A DNA stretch of 64,000 bases from Parafrigoribacterium mesophilum (GTDB lineage Bacteria; Actinomycetota; Actinomycetes; Actinomycetales; Microbacteriaceae): NCBI RefSeq assembly GCF_039652555.1, contig NZ_JBDJAF010000001.1:744001-808000 (forward strand). The letters are read 5' to 3'. Below, one piece after another: positions 9,711 to 17,886 of this stretch. The notes beneath the pieces are model-generated. The model was not told the DNA's origin and made no database searches. It saw only the letters and a program-made list of their open reading frames with translations. The first letter of the stretch is position 1. The number at the start of each line of letters is the position of its first letter. Position numbers and translations under genes: made by a program.

Positions 9711-9789
9711 TTTCCCTTCCTCCTGCCCCCTCCCTCCGTCCCGTACCACGTCCCGTACCGCTTCCCCTCCCGCTTCCCACCTTCCGCAC
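9711..9789 (-). other. G-run tract upstream of mnmA
   Basis: On the minus strand this 79-bp stretch is purine-rich with at least six runs of three or more G separated by short loops (for example GGGAGCGGGAGGGG and GGGAGGGGG). It ends about 20 bp before the mnmA start codon, so it would lie in the mnmA leader if transcription begins further upstream. It has the composition needed for a G-quadruplex, though one loop is about 9 nt. Function is inferred only. Confidence 0.4.
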
Positions 9790-9795
9790 CTTGAA

Positions 9796-9877
9796 CCCGT
9801 TTCACGGAGTTTCTGCACTTCCGGGCCCCGGATGCCGGGAAGTAGGGCTGTCCCAGGCAAAAAGTCCTTGAGACGGG
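9796..9877. repeat. 82-bp inverted-repeat element, copy A
   Basis: The left arm CCCGTTTCACGGAGTTTCTG (9796-9815) is mirrored by an imperfect right arm CAAAAAGTCCTTGAGACGGG (9858-9877). The middle is variable and contains its own short dyad CCGGGCCCCGG. The same arms recur at 31723, 38348 and 38586 with the same overall length. This copy lies 8 bp after the end of the cysteine desulfurase gene and upstream of mnmA. Confidence 0.75.
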
Positions 9878-9885
9878 ATCACCGG

Positions 9886-11076
9886 CTAGTGGCCGAGAGT
9901 GACCTCGCGGTCGGCATAGCCGGCGGAGGCGGCGCGCGCGTAGGCGGACGGAAGTGCCGCCAGCAGGGCGTCGACGTCGGCGTCGGTGGACGTGTGCCCC
10001 AGGGTGAAGCGCAGGGCGCCGCGAGCGTCGGCATCCGTGAGTCCCATGCCCAGCAGCACGTGGGATGCTTCGGGGATGCCCGCTTGGCACGCCGAGCCGG
10101 TGCTGACCGAGATGCCGGCCGCATCCAGCAGAAAGAGCAGCGAGTCACCCTCGCACCCGGGGAAGGTGAAGTGCGCGTTGCCTGGGAGGCGGTCGACCGG
10201 GTCGCCGCGTAGTTCTGCGTTGGGAACCGCCGCGCGCACACCGGCGATGAGCCGGTCACGCAGCCGTTTCAGGCGGGCGGCTTCAGCGTCCTGGTTGGCC
10301 AGCACCGCGGCGGCTGCGACGGCGAACGATACTGCGGCCGGGGCATCCTGGGTTCCGGAGCGCACCTGCCGTTGCTGGCCGCCGCCGTGGATGAGCGGCA
10401 CCACGGTGGCGGACCGGGCCAGGGCCAGGGCGCCGATGCCGACGGGGCCGCCGATCTTGTGGGCGGACACCGACAGTGCCGCCAGGCCGGATGCGCCGAA
10501 ATCGATGGGCAGCTGCCCGTACGCGCAGACGGCGTCCGCGTGCACCGGGATGCCGTACTCAGCAGCGAGCGCCACCACGTCGGCCACCGGCTGTACCGTG
10601 CCCACCTCGTTGTTGGCCCAGAGCAGCGTGATCAGGGCGATGTCATCGTGGGAGTGCAGCGACTCCCGAAGGGCCGGCATTTCGATGCGTCCGCGCGCAT
10701 CGATCGGCAGCCAGTGCACGATGGCGTCTTCGCTGTGCTCGAGCCACTCCACGGTGTCCACGGTGGCGTGGTGTTCGCCGCGCGGCACCAGGATGCGGCG
10801 GCGGGGGCGATCTACGGAAGCGTTACGCGCCCAGTACAAACCCTTGACGGCCAAATTGATCGCCTCGGTCCCGCCGGAGGTGAACACCACCTCCACCGGA
10901 TCGCAGCCCAGCGACACTGCGACCTTCTCGCGAGCCTCCTCCAGCATCCGTTTCGCGTTCTGTCCGTGGCTGTGGATGGACGACGGGTTGCCGACCAGCC
11001 GCAGGGCGCCGGTGAATGCCTCGATGGCCTCTGGCAGCATCGGCGTGGTGGCCGCGTGATCCAGGTAGACGACCAT
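9886..11076 (-). CDS. cysteine desulfurase, NifS/IscS family
   Basis: This PLP enzyme converts L-cysteine to alanine and passes the persulfide sulfur to acceptors such as MnmA or Fe-S scaffolds. The N-terminal YLDHAATTP signature is present. PLP-binding His and Asp lie around residues 102-184, and the Schiff-base lysine is Lys207 in SAHKIGGP. The persulfide cysteine is Cys330 in STGSACQAG, on the class I loop. The length of 396 aa is normal. The ATG follows GAGGAG with 3-4 nt spacing. It faces glgX divergently across a 52-bp gap. The neighbouring mnmA suggests a tRNA-thiolation role, as inferred for many actinobacterial desulfurases in this position. Confidence 0.93.
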   Translation of the reverse strand: MVVYLDHAATTPMLPEAIEAFTGALRLVGNPSSIHSHGQNAKRMLEEAREKVAVSLGCDPVEVVFTSGGTEAINLAVKGLYWARNASVDRPRRRILVPRGEHHATVDTVEWLEHSEDAIVHWLPIDARGRIEMPALRESLHSHDDIALITLLWANNEVGTVQPVADVVALAAEYGIPVHADAVCAYGQLPIDFGASGLAALSVSAHKIGGPVGIGALALARSATVVPLIHGGGQQRQVRSGTQDAPAAVSFAVAAAAVLANQDAEAARLKRLRDRLIAGVRAAVPNAELRGDPVDRLPGNAHFTFPGCEGDSLLFLLDAAGISVSTGSACQAGIPEASHVLLGMGLTDADARGALRFTLGHTSTDADVDALLAALPSAYARAASAGYADREVTLGH

Positions 11077-11128
11077 GGGCTCCTCGGCGGATCGTACGTA
11101 CGGTTGAGCGTGCAGTCATTACTCTAGA

Positions 11129-13171
11129 ATGATGCCCTCCGTCGATCCGCTTCGCGACCTCGGAGTGCGTTCGACCGCGGAAGGCGGCACCATTCGGGTC
11201 GCGTCGAACACCGCGTCCTCGATCGAGTTGTGCCTGTTCGACCCGAAGGACCTCACCTGGGTGACCGACCGCATCCCGCTGTCCCGCGACGGTGACGGTG
11301 TGTGGACGGCCTCGTCGCCGAAGCTGCTTCCGGATGCCCGCTACACGCTGCGCGCGGACGGCCCGGCTGCTCCCGCCAACCGGTTCGACCCGGCACTGCA
11401 CCTCCTGGACCCGTACGCGCGTGGCCTGTCCCGCACGGCTACCGGGCAGTGGCGCTCCTGCGTGGTGGATGGTTCTTTCGACTGGGGCGGGGTGGTCAAG
11501 CCGGCGACGCCACTGGATAAGACCGTCATCTACGAAACGCATCCGAAGGGCCTGACCAAGCTGAACCCGGCGGTGCCCGAGGAGTTCCGCGGCACGTATG
11601 CCGGCCTGGCCCACGACACCGCCATCCGGTACCTGAAGGATCTCGGCGTCACCGCCGTCGAGTTGCTGCCGGTGCACCAGTTCGTGACCGAACCGCGACT
11701 GGCCAAACAGGGCCTGGTGAACTACTGGGGTTACAACACGCTGGCGTTTTTCAGCCCGCACGGCGCCTACGCCTCCAACACCGCCCAGGCCGCGGGTCCG
11801 GCCCAGGTGTTGCGCGAGTTCAAAGGCATGGTCCGACTGCTGCACGAAGCCGGGTTGGAAGTGATCCTTGACGTGGTGTACAACCACACCGCTGAATTGG
11901 GTGTCGACGGGCCCACCACGAGTTTGCGCGGTCTGGACAATGCGACGTATTACCGGCACAGCGCCGACGGGCGGTACATCGACGTCACCGGATGCGGTAA
12001 CACCGTCAACTTCGCCCTCGACATACCGCAACGGCTCCTGTTGGATTCGTTGCGGTACTGGGCCAACGACGTGCAGATCGATGGATTCCGGTTCGACCTC
12101 GCCGCCGCGCTCGGCCGCGACGAGAACGTCAACTATCGCCGCGACCATCCGCTGCTGGAATCCATCGTGAACGATCCGGAATTGGCCGCAGTGAAGATGA
12201 TCGCGGAACCCTGGGATGTCGGGGCCGGCGGATGGCAGGTGGGCAACTTTCCGCCGAAGTTCAGCGAGTGGAACGACGACTACCGCGACCGGGTGCGCGA
12301 TTTCTGGCTCACCGACATTGCCGCGGCCCGCCAATCAGGCTCGGCACCGAACGGCTCCGGAGCGTTTGCGACGAAACTGTCCGGATCATCGAACGTGTTC
12401 GACGCCGAACGCGGGCCGCTGGCCTCGGTGAATTTCATCACCGCCCACGACGGCTTCACCGCGTTCGACCTCACCGCGTACAACCAGAAGCACAACCTCG
12501 GCAACGGGGAGAACAACCGAGACGGCACGGACAACAACCACTCGTTCAATCACGGCGTCGAGGGCCACACGGATGACCCTGCGATCAGCGCGGTGCGCCG
12601 CAAGGCGCTGCGCAACCTGCTCGGCACCTTGCTGCTGTCCGCCGGCGTTCCGATGCTCACCGCAGGAGACGAGGTCGGCCGCAGCCAGAAAGGGAACAAC
12701 AACGCGTACTGCCACGACAACCCGCTCACCTGGTTGCCCTGGGAGCTGGAGGACTGGCAGAGCGACCTGTGGCGCGTGGTGCAGGAGCTGCTGCGGCTGC
12801 GACGGGAAAACCCGGCACTACGCCCGGCCCGCTATGCGGTACGAGGCGAAAACGTGGCATCGGCCAGTCGTATGGAATGGTTCAACGCCGCGGGCGAGTC
12901 GATGTCCATCGACGACTGGAATTCCTCGTCGGAGCGCACCCTGCAGTACTTCGCCGAATCGACGCCGGAGTCGGAAGGGCTCAATCGCATCCTGCTCATC
13001 GTGCACGGCCTGGAGACTCCGGAAACGGTCACCCTGCCGTCGCCGGAGGGGATCGGGCAGTACACGCTGCTGTGGAACAGCGCTCTGGACGACGTCGAGG
13101 TGATGGACCACCCGCCGGGCGTGACAGTGAACGTCGCCGGAACATCGCTGCAATTGTTCCGGGCGCACTAG
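11129..13171 (+). CDS. glgX: glycogen debranching enzyme GlgX (GH13)
   Basis: GlgX hydrolyses alpha-1,6 branches of glycogen that has been trimmed by phosphorylase. An N-terminal CBM48/E-set domain (about 15-110) precedes the GH13 barrel. Catalytic residues visible are Asp323 (GFRFD), Glu360 (IAEPWD) and Asp441 (AHDGFT). The length is 680 aa. Two ATGs are in tandem at 11129 and 11132. No Shine-Dalgarno is seen upstream (ATTACTCTAGA), so a leaderless message is possible, with TACTCT as a candidate -10. ybaK begins directly after the stop codon. glgP lies 1.5 kb downstream on the other strand. Confidence 0.95.
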   Translation: MMPSVDPLRDLGVRSTAEGGTIRVASNTASSIELCLFDPKDLTWVTDRIPLSRDGDGVWTASSPKLLPDARYTLRADGPAAPANRFDPALHLLDPYARGLSRTATGQWRSCVVDGSFDWGGVVKPATPLDKTVIYETHPKGLTKLNPAVPEEFRGTYAGLAHDTAIRYLKDLGVTAVELLPVHQFVTEPRLAKQGLVNYWGYNTLAFFSPHGAYASNTAQAAGPAQVLREFKGMVRLLHEAGLEVILDVVYNHTAELGVDGPTTSLRGLDNATYYRHSADGRYIDVTGCGNTVNFALDIPQRLLLDSLRYWANDVQIDGFRFDLAAALGRDENVNYRRDHPLLESIVNDPELAAVKMIAEPWDVGAGGWQVGNFPPKFSEWNDDYRDRVRDFWLTDIAAARQSGSAPNGSGAFATKLSGSSNVFDAERGPLASVNFITAHDGFTAFDLTAYNQKHNLGNGENNRDGTDNNHSFNHGVEGHTDDPAISAVRRKALRNLLGTLLLSAGVPMLTAGDEVGRSQKGNNNAYCHDNPLTWLPWELEDWQSDLWRVVQELLRLRRENPALRPARYAVRGENVASASRMEWFNAAGESMSIDDWNSSSERTLQYFAESTPESEGLNRILLIVHGLETPETVTLPSPEGIGQYTLLWNSALDDVEVMDHPPGVTVNVAGTSLQLFRAH

Positions 13172-13648
13172 GTGGGCACCGGCACCCCGGCCACGGTGGC
13201 GTTGACTGCCTCAGGCATCCGTTTCACCGCGCACTCCTATCGGCACGACCCCGCGAATCGGCACTTCGGTCTCGAGGCGGTCACCGAGCTCGGCCTCGAC
13301 GCTGCGCGGGTCTTCAAGACCCTTCTGGTGGATGTCGACGGGCGGTTGGTCGTCGCCGTCGTGCCGGTGACCGGCTCGCTCGACCTCGGTGCCCTGGCCC
13401 GTGCCGCGAACGGCAAACACGCGAGCATGGCGGATCCCGCAGTGGCGCAGCGGAAAACCGGCTACGTGCTCGGCGGCATCAGCCCGATCGGGCAGAAGGT
13501 GCGGCACCAGACGGTGATCGACGAGACCGCCGAGCTCTACGACACCGTGTTCGTCTCGGGCGGTCGGCGGGGTCTCGACATAGAACTGGCACCGGCCGAT
13601 CTGGTCGCCATCACCGCCGCGACGACCGCCGCTATCGCGCGGGAGTGA
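13172..13648 (+). CDS. ybaK: YbaK/EbsC-type aminoacyl-tRNA deacylase
   Basis: This 158-aa single-domain protein of the YbaK/ProX fold probably hydrolyses mischarged Cys-tRNA(Pro). Family features include the early RFTAHSY segment, the lysine in FKTLLVDVDG, and the GYVLGGISPIGQK loop that lines the active site. The GTG start follows the glgX stop with no gap, so the two genes are co-transcribed. The functional link to debranching is not obvious. It is probably an operon of convenience. Confidence 0.92.
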   Translation: MGTGTPATVALTASGIRFTAHSYRHDPANRHFGLEAVTELGLDAARVFKTLLVDVDGRLVVAVVPVTGSLDLGALARAANGKHASMADPAVAQRKTGYVLGGISPIGQKVRHQTVIDETAELYDTVFVSGGRRGLDIELAPADLVAITAATTAAIARE

Positions 13649-13658
13649 GAGCGGCAGG

Positions 13659-14090
13659 ATGGCAACAGACGGTGTGCCCGGTCAAGGTCCAGGCCTGGTG
13701 CCGGAACTGCTTGTCGAGGATCTCAAGAACAGTCGCGACTTCTGGTGCGACCTTTGCGGATTTGAGGTGCTGTACGACCGCCCGGAAGAGGGGTTCGCCT
13801 ACCTCGTCAGCGGTACGGCGCACGTCATGATCGAGCAGGCGGGCGTCGGCCGAAACTGGACCCCAGCGCCATTGCAGCGACCCTACGGCCGCGGCGTGAA
13901 CTTCCAAGTTTCCGTCGCATCGATTGAACCGCTTGTCACTGCGCTGCGGTCTGCACACTGGAGCCTCTTCATGGAGCCAGAAACCAGGTGGTATCGCACC
14001 CGCAACGGTGAGGTCGGCGTCATGCAGTTTCTCGTTCAAGACCCGGATGGTTACCTCCTCAGGTTCCAACAATCATTGGGTTCGAGGTAA
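13659..14090 (+). CDS. VOC-family protein (glyoxalase/bleomycin-resistance fold)
   Basis: The 143-aa protein has two beta-alpha-beta-beta-beta modules. It opens with LVPELLVEDLKNSRDFWCDL and closes with FLVQDPDGYLLRF, typical of bleomycin-resistance-like VOC proteins, which sequester drugs or carry out metal-dependent chemistry. A conserved Glu (MQF context) and the DPDGY turn are present. It follows ybaK after 10 bp and is probably in the same transcript. Oddly, its last codons (GSR-stop) lie inside the first unit of an 18-bp tandem repeat that continues past the stop. Confidence 0.85.
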   Translation: MATDGVPGQGPGLVPELLVEDLKNSRDFWCDLCGFEVLYDRPEEGFAYLVSGTAHVMIEQAGVGRNWTPAPLQRPYGRGVNFQVSVASIEPLVTALRSAHWSLFMEPETRWYRTRNGEVGVMQFLVQDPDGYLLRFQQSLGSR

Positions 14091-14162
14091 ACACTGGGTT
14101 CGAGGTAAACACTAGGTTCGAGGTAAACACTGGGTTCGAGGTAAACACTGGGTTCGAGGTAA
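14077..14162. repeat. 18-bp tandem repeat, 4 full units plus a partial
   Basis: The unit TGGGTTCGAGGTAAACAC starts at 14077, 14095, 14113 (one mismatch, TAGG) and 14131, with a partial fifth unit at 14149. The near-identity of the units indicates recent slippage or duplication. The stop codon of the upstream VOC gene (TAA at 14088-14090) is inside unit 1. Every later unit repeats the same in-frame TAA, so expansion does not lengthen the protein. The tract fills most of the gap to the convergent VOC gene. Confidence 0.95.
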
Positions 14163-14180
14163 AACGGGCGCAATGCGTGG

Positions 14181-14564
14181 TCATCCGTGCGGGTTCGGCA
14201 CCGTGGCCTGAAGGATCAAGCCGTTACCGTCCGGATCGTCGAACTGAACGAAGCGACCCCACGGAGCCTCCTCGATCCCATTCGCGGGACGCACACCGTG
14301 CTCGGCCAGACGTGCCAGGTCGCCGTCGAGGTCATCAGTCTCGAGCACTAGGCCCTTGAGAGTGCCGGCCGGCATGGTGGGGAACCAGGTGACCAGCGTG
14401 ATCGCGGTTTCGGCACCGGGCGGGGCGACCATGACCCAGCGCATATCGGGCCCCATCATGGTGTCCATGACCAGCGAAAAGCCGAGCGTGTCGACATAGA
14501 ACGCGCGGGCGCGGTCCTGGTCACTGACGGGTATTGACAGCAGCTGCACTTTGGAGATTGTCAT
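14181..14564 (-). CDS. VOC-family protein (glyoxalase-like)
   Basis: This second, unrelated-in-sequence VOC protein begins KVQLLSIPVSDQDRARAFY and ends with FDDPDGNGLILQ, the double-module hallmark. Glu and Asp residues at the usual metal sites are retained. The substrate is unknown. The start is taken at MTISKVQL by family habit (127 aa). Its GAGGAG abuts the ATG, which is tight. A start 10 codons earlier (MSIIADDHEE) has no SD. It is convergent with the other VOC gene across the tandem repeat and sits downstream of glgP. Confidence 0.82.
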   Translation of the reverse strand: MTISKVQLLSIPVSDQDRARAFYVDTLGFSLVMDTMMGPDMRWVMVAPPGAETAITLVTWFPTMPAGTLKGLVLETDDLDGDLARLAEHGVRPANGIEEAPWGRFVQFDDPDGNGLILQATVPNPHG

Positions 14565-14666
14565 CTCCTCATGATCGTCGGCGATGATCGACATGTCGAG
14601 GAAGCTCGGCGGTCGCTGCCGAGCCACGCTCAAGCAGGCTCACCGTCGAGCCCTTCCGGATCCCCG

Positions 14667-17228
14667 CTATTGTGCGAACGCGACCAGGCCCATCTCCGCC
14701 ACCGAGGCCAGCATCGGATGCTGCGGCACCACTCTCACGTTGTAGCCGAAACTTCCCGCCCTGGTCAGCGGCAGGGTGCCAGTGAACTCCACCGTGTCAC
14801 CCTGCGGGTCCCCTGCCGGGTCGAGGTCGATGCTCTGGGTGTCCAGCAGCACGTCGGTCTCATGGGTTCGTCCGTACACGACCTGAACTCGCACGTCGGA
14901 CGGGACCAGGGCGCCCAGTTGCACGGGTACGCGCACGTGCAACTCGTCGCCGACCTCGGGAACGGCGTCGACCCCTCCCGATTCGACGTGGCCCACCGTC
15001 ACCTGTGACCAGTTCGACGTGATGTGATCCTTCCACGCGGCGAACGCGTGTGCGGCGGCGTAGGAATCGGCGATGAGCAGGCGACGCGCCCCGGTTGCCG
15101 GGATGTACAGCCTCTCGACGTACTCGCGCACCATCCGGTCGGCTGACAACGCCGGAGACAGGGTGGTGAGGGTGTGCCGGATTGACTCCACCCACCGATG
15201 CGGCACCCCGTCCTCGGTGCGGTCGTCATAGAACCGTGGGGCGACCTGGTGCTCGATGAGGTCGTACAGAGCGCCCGCCTCGAGCTCGTCACGCTCATCG
15301 GCATCGCCTGCGGCATCCGCGGTGGGGATCGCCCAGCCGTTCTCCTCGTCGTAGAACTCCGCCCACCAGCCGTCGAGGATGGACAGGTTCAGCGAACCGT
15401 TCAAGGCCGCCTTCATGCCGGACGTGCCGCACGCCTCGAGCGGGCGCAGCGGATTGTTCAGCCAGACATCCGTTCCGGGGTAGAGCAGCCTGGCCATCGC
15501 GATGTCGTAATTGGGCAGGAACACCATGCGCGTGCGCAGTTCCGGGGCGGAGGTGAACTCGATGAGCTGCTGAATCAGCCGCTTGCCGCCGTCGTCGGCC
15601 GGATGCGACTTACCGGCCACCACGATCTGTACCGGATGTGTGGCGGAGAGCAGAATCGAGCGCAACCGGTCGGGATCCTGCAACATCAGCGTGAGCCGCT
15701 TGTAAGTGGGCACGCGCCTGGCGAAGCCGATCGTGAGCACGTCCGGATCCAGCAGGTCCCCGTACCACGCGGGCGGTCGCACCCGCGGGTAGCGCCGACG
15801 CCAGGCCGCGGTCACCCTGCGGCGGGCGTCGTCCACGAGCTGGGCGCGCAATTCGTTGCGCATCCGCCACAGGTCGGCGTCGGAGACGGCATCCGAACTC
15901 CAGTCGCACGCGGTGGTGTCGGCTTGCCCGAGTTTGTCCGCCGCGAGCGCCACCACCGCCGGATCGGTCCAGGTGGGGGCGTGGACACCGTTGGTGACCG
16001 AGGTGATCGGCACTTCGACGTTGTCGAATCCGGGCCAGAGCGCCCCGAACATGTCGCGGCTGACTTCGCCGTGCAATTTCGACACCCCGTTGGCCCGTTG
16101 TCCAAGCCGCAGTCCCATGACTGCCATGTTGAAGGTGTCGTGGGATCCGCCCTCGTAGTTCTCCGAGCCGAGCGCGAGCACCTGGTCGGCACTCACGCCG
16201 AGCAGCAGGTCGGTGGAGAAATACAGTTCGATCAGCGCGGCGTCGAACCTGTCAATTCCCGCGGGAACCGGTGTGTGGGTGGTGAACACGGTTCCGGACC
16301 GCACCACCTGAAGTGCCTCCTCGAAGGTGAGACCATCGCCAATCAGCCCGCTGATCCGCTCCACTCCCAGGAATCCGGCATGGCCTTCGTTGGAGTGATA
16401 CACCTCAGGCAGCGCTGCGCCGGTCAACTCGGAGAAGAGTTTGATGGCACGGACGCCGCCGATGCCAAGGAGGATTTCCTGCAGCAGGCGGTGTTCGCCG
16501 CCACCGCCGTAGAGTCGATCGGTGACCGACCGCAGCGACTCTTCGTTGTCGGGGATGTCGGTATCGAGCAGAAGCAGAGTGATCCGCCCCACTTCGACCC
16601 GCCAAATCCTGGCGTAGAGCGCCCGGTTGCCCGGTAGCGCGAGGGTGATGCGCGCCGCCGTCCCATCCGGATGCCGCAGCACGTTGAGCGGCAGACCGTC
16701 CGGGTCGAGCACCGGATAGGACTCTTCCTGCCATCCATCCGGGGAGATCGACTGGGCGAAGTATCCGGACCGGTAGAACAGGCCGACCCCGATGATCGGA
16801 ACGCCCAGGTCGGACGCGCTTTTCAGATGATCGCCGGCCAGGATGCCCAGGCCCCCGGAATACTGTGGCAGCGTGGAGGCGATCCCGAATTCCGGCGAGA
16901 AGTACCCGATCGCTGCGGGCGCGTCATCGGACAGAGATTGGTACCACCGCGGTTGCTGCAGGTAGGCGTGCAAATCGTCCCGCAACGCGTTGGCTCGGCT
17001 GACGAAACTCTCGTCGCGGGAGAGCTCTTCCAGCCTGGCTGGTTCGATGGATGCGAGGAGTTCGATCGGGTCGGTGCCCAACTTGCCCCAGATCACCGGC
17101 GAGATGTCGGCGAAGAACCGACGGGTGGGAATATGCCACGACCACCGGAGATTGGTCGCGAGTTCCTCAAGGGCCGACAGCGATGCCGGAATCGCTGTTT
17201 GGACTGTCAACCGTCTTATTGCTTTCAC
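14667..17228 (-). CDS. glgP: alpha-glucan (glycogen) phosphorylase
   Basis: GlgP releases glucose-1-phosphate from the non-reducing ends of alpha-glucan chains, using PLP. The 853-aa protein belongs to the actinobacterial alpha-glucan phosphorylase branch. An N-terminal DUF3417-like region precedes the GT35 domain (YFSPEFGI near 110). The PLP lysine is Lys606 in GTSGMKAALNGS. The start is a GTG (KAIRRLTV). With glgX, glgE and glgB in the same 14 kb it completes a build-and-degrade glycogen set. Confidence 0.95.
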   Translation of the reverse strand: MKAIRRLTVQTAIPASLSALEELATNLRWSWHIPTRRFFADISPVIWGKLGTDPIELLASIEPARLEELSRDESFVSRANALRDDLHAYLQQPRWYQSLSDDAPAAIGYFSPEFGIASTLPQYSGGLGILAGDHLKSASDLGVPIIGVGLFYRSGYFAQSISPDGWQEESYPVLDPDGLPLNVLRHPDGTAARITLALPGNRALYARIWRVEVGRITLLLLDTDIPDNEESLRSVTDRLYGGGGEHRLLQEILLGIGGVRAIKLFSELTGAALPEVYHSNEGHAGFLGVERISGLIGDGLTFEEALQVVRSGTVFTTHTPVPAGIDRFDAALIELYFSTDLLLGVSADQVLALGSENYEGGSHDTFNMAVMGLRLGQRANGVSKLHGEVSRDMFGALWPGFDNVEVPITSVTNGVHAPTWTDPAVVALAADKLGQADTTACDWSSDAVSDADLWRMRNELRAQLVDDARRRVTAAWRRRYPRVRPPAWYGDLLDPDVLTIGFARRVPTYKRLTLMLQDPDRLRSILLSATHPVQIVVAGKSHPADDGGKRLIQQLIEFTSAPELRTRMVFLPNYDIAMARLLYPGTDVWLNNPLRPLEACGTSGMKAALNGSLNLSILDGWWAEFYDEENGWAIPTADAAGDADERDELEAGALYDLIEHQVAPRFYDDRTEDGVPHRWVESIRHTLTTLSPALSADRMVREYVERLYIPATGARRLLIADSYAAAHAFAAWKDHITSNWSQVTVGHVESGGVDAVPEVGDELHVRVPVQLGALVPSDVRVQVVYGRTHETDVLLDTQSIDLDPAGDPQGDTVEFTGTLPLTRAGSFGYNVRVVPQHPMLASVAEMGLVAFAQ

Positions 17229-17271
17229 GACAGTACAGCCTAGGCGAGTGAACCTGGCAACTACTATGCCG

Positions 17272-17886
17272 TCAATCGGCCGGGACAGTCCTGCTTCGAC
17301 CCCGCGCGGTGCCGGCCGTCACCCGACGTTTATGCCAGAGCGACAGCGTCGCTCCGAGAATCATGTACCCGGCGTAGAGGAACAACCCGCTGGCCACGCA
17401 CGGCACCACCCAACTGCGGCCGGGCCCGTTGACGGCGTTGTTGACGTAGCCCAACAGGGGAACGCTGTACCAGACCGTGCCCTTGATCTGCGCCGCCGTG
17501 ACCGGCTGGGCGTCGGGAGAGTCGTTGTTGTCGCCCTTGGCGATGAAGGTGATGACGCCGTTGGAACTCGCCGACCGGGAGAGCACCCGGTGGCTGACCA
17601 CGGCGGGATCGCCGGACCGGACCTGGTAGGTCACCACGTTGCCGACGTGGATGTCTTTCACCGGGGTCGGCGTGACCACGATGAGAGTTCCCGGGGGCAG
17701 GGTGGGTTCCATCGAACTGGTCAGCACGGTCAACGGGACACCGCCGGCCAGAGCCGGGATGACGATCACGGCCGCCGCCAGGGCGACCATGAGTGCGAGC
17801 AGACCGGCGCTGAGGCCCACCCCGACATAGTGCATCAGGCCGCGCTGTGCGGGATCGCCTTGGCGTGCTGGGGTGGACTGCATCAT
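17272..17886 (-). CDS. SipW/ER-type signal peptidase I
   Basis: This membrane serine protease cleaves signal peptides outside the cytoplasmic membrane. It is of the archaeal/ER (SipW) type. The nucleophile Ser58 is in TSSMEPT, but the general base is His99 in VSHRV rather than the lysine of LepB. A conserved Asp follows in AKGDNND. There is one N-terminal membrane span (about 22-48) and one near the C-terminus (about 165-190). The product is 204 aa. The ATG overlaps the stop of the upstream gene (ATGATG, with TGA inside). A second in-frame ATG has better SD spacing from GGAGGT. It is last in an operon with three proteins that carry alternate signal peptides, which it probably processes. Confidence 0.9.
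   Translation of the reverse strand: MMQSTPARQGDPAQRGLMHYVGVGLSAGLLALMVALAAAVIVIPALAGGVPLTVLTSSMEPTLPPGTLIVVTPTPVKDIHVGNVVTYQVRSGDPAVVSHRVLSRSASSNGVITFIAKGDNNDSPDAQPVTAAQIKGTVWYSVPLLGYVNNAVNGPGRSWVVPCVASGLFLYAGYMILGATLSLWHKRRVTAGTARGRSRTVPAD

Noticed and set aside
8501..9871. 456-codon open frame antisense to mnmA
   Set aside because: It is a shadow frame that runs on into the intergenic pyrimidine tract.
10823..12334. 503-codon open frame antisense to glgX and the desulfurase
   Set aside because: It is a GC-rich shadow frame with low-complexity Arg/Gly/His composition. GlgX on the other strand has all catalytic motifs.
14077..14162. Possible CRISPR array or tRNA T-arm (GGTTCGAGG)
   Set aside because: The units are directly adjacent with no spacers, and no acceptor or anticodon stem can be drawn, so it is a simple tandem repeat.
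13659..14564. Duplicated VOC genes as a recent tandem duplication
   Set aside because: The two proteins share only the fold and lie on opposite strands with clearly different sequences.
17272..17886. Second LepB-type signal peptidase
   Set aside because: It has His99 where LepB has the catalytic lysine and lacks the RVIGLPGD box. It belongs to the SipW/ER type.
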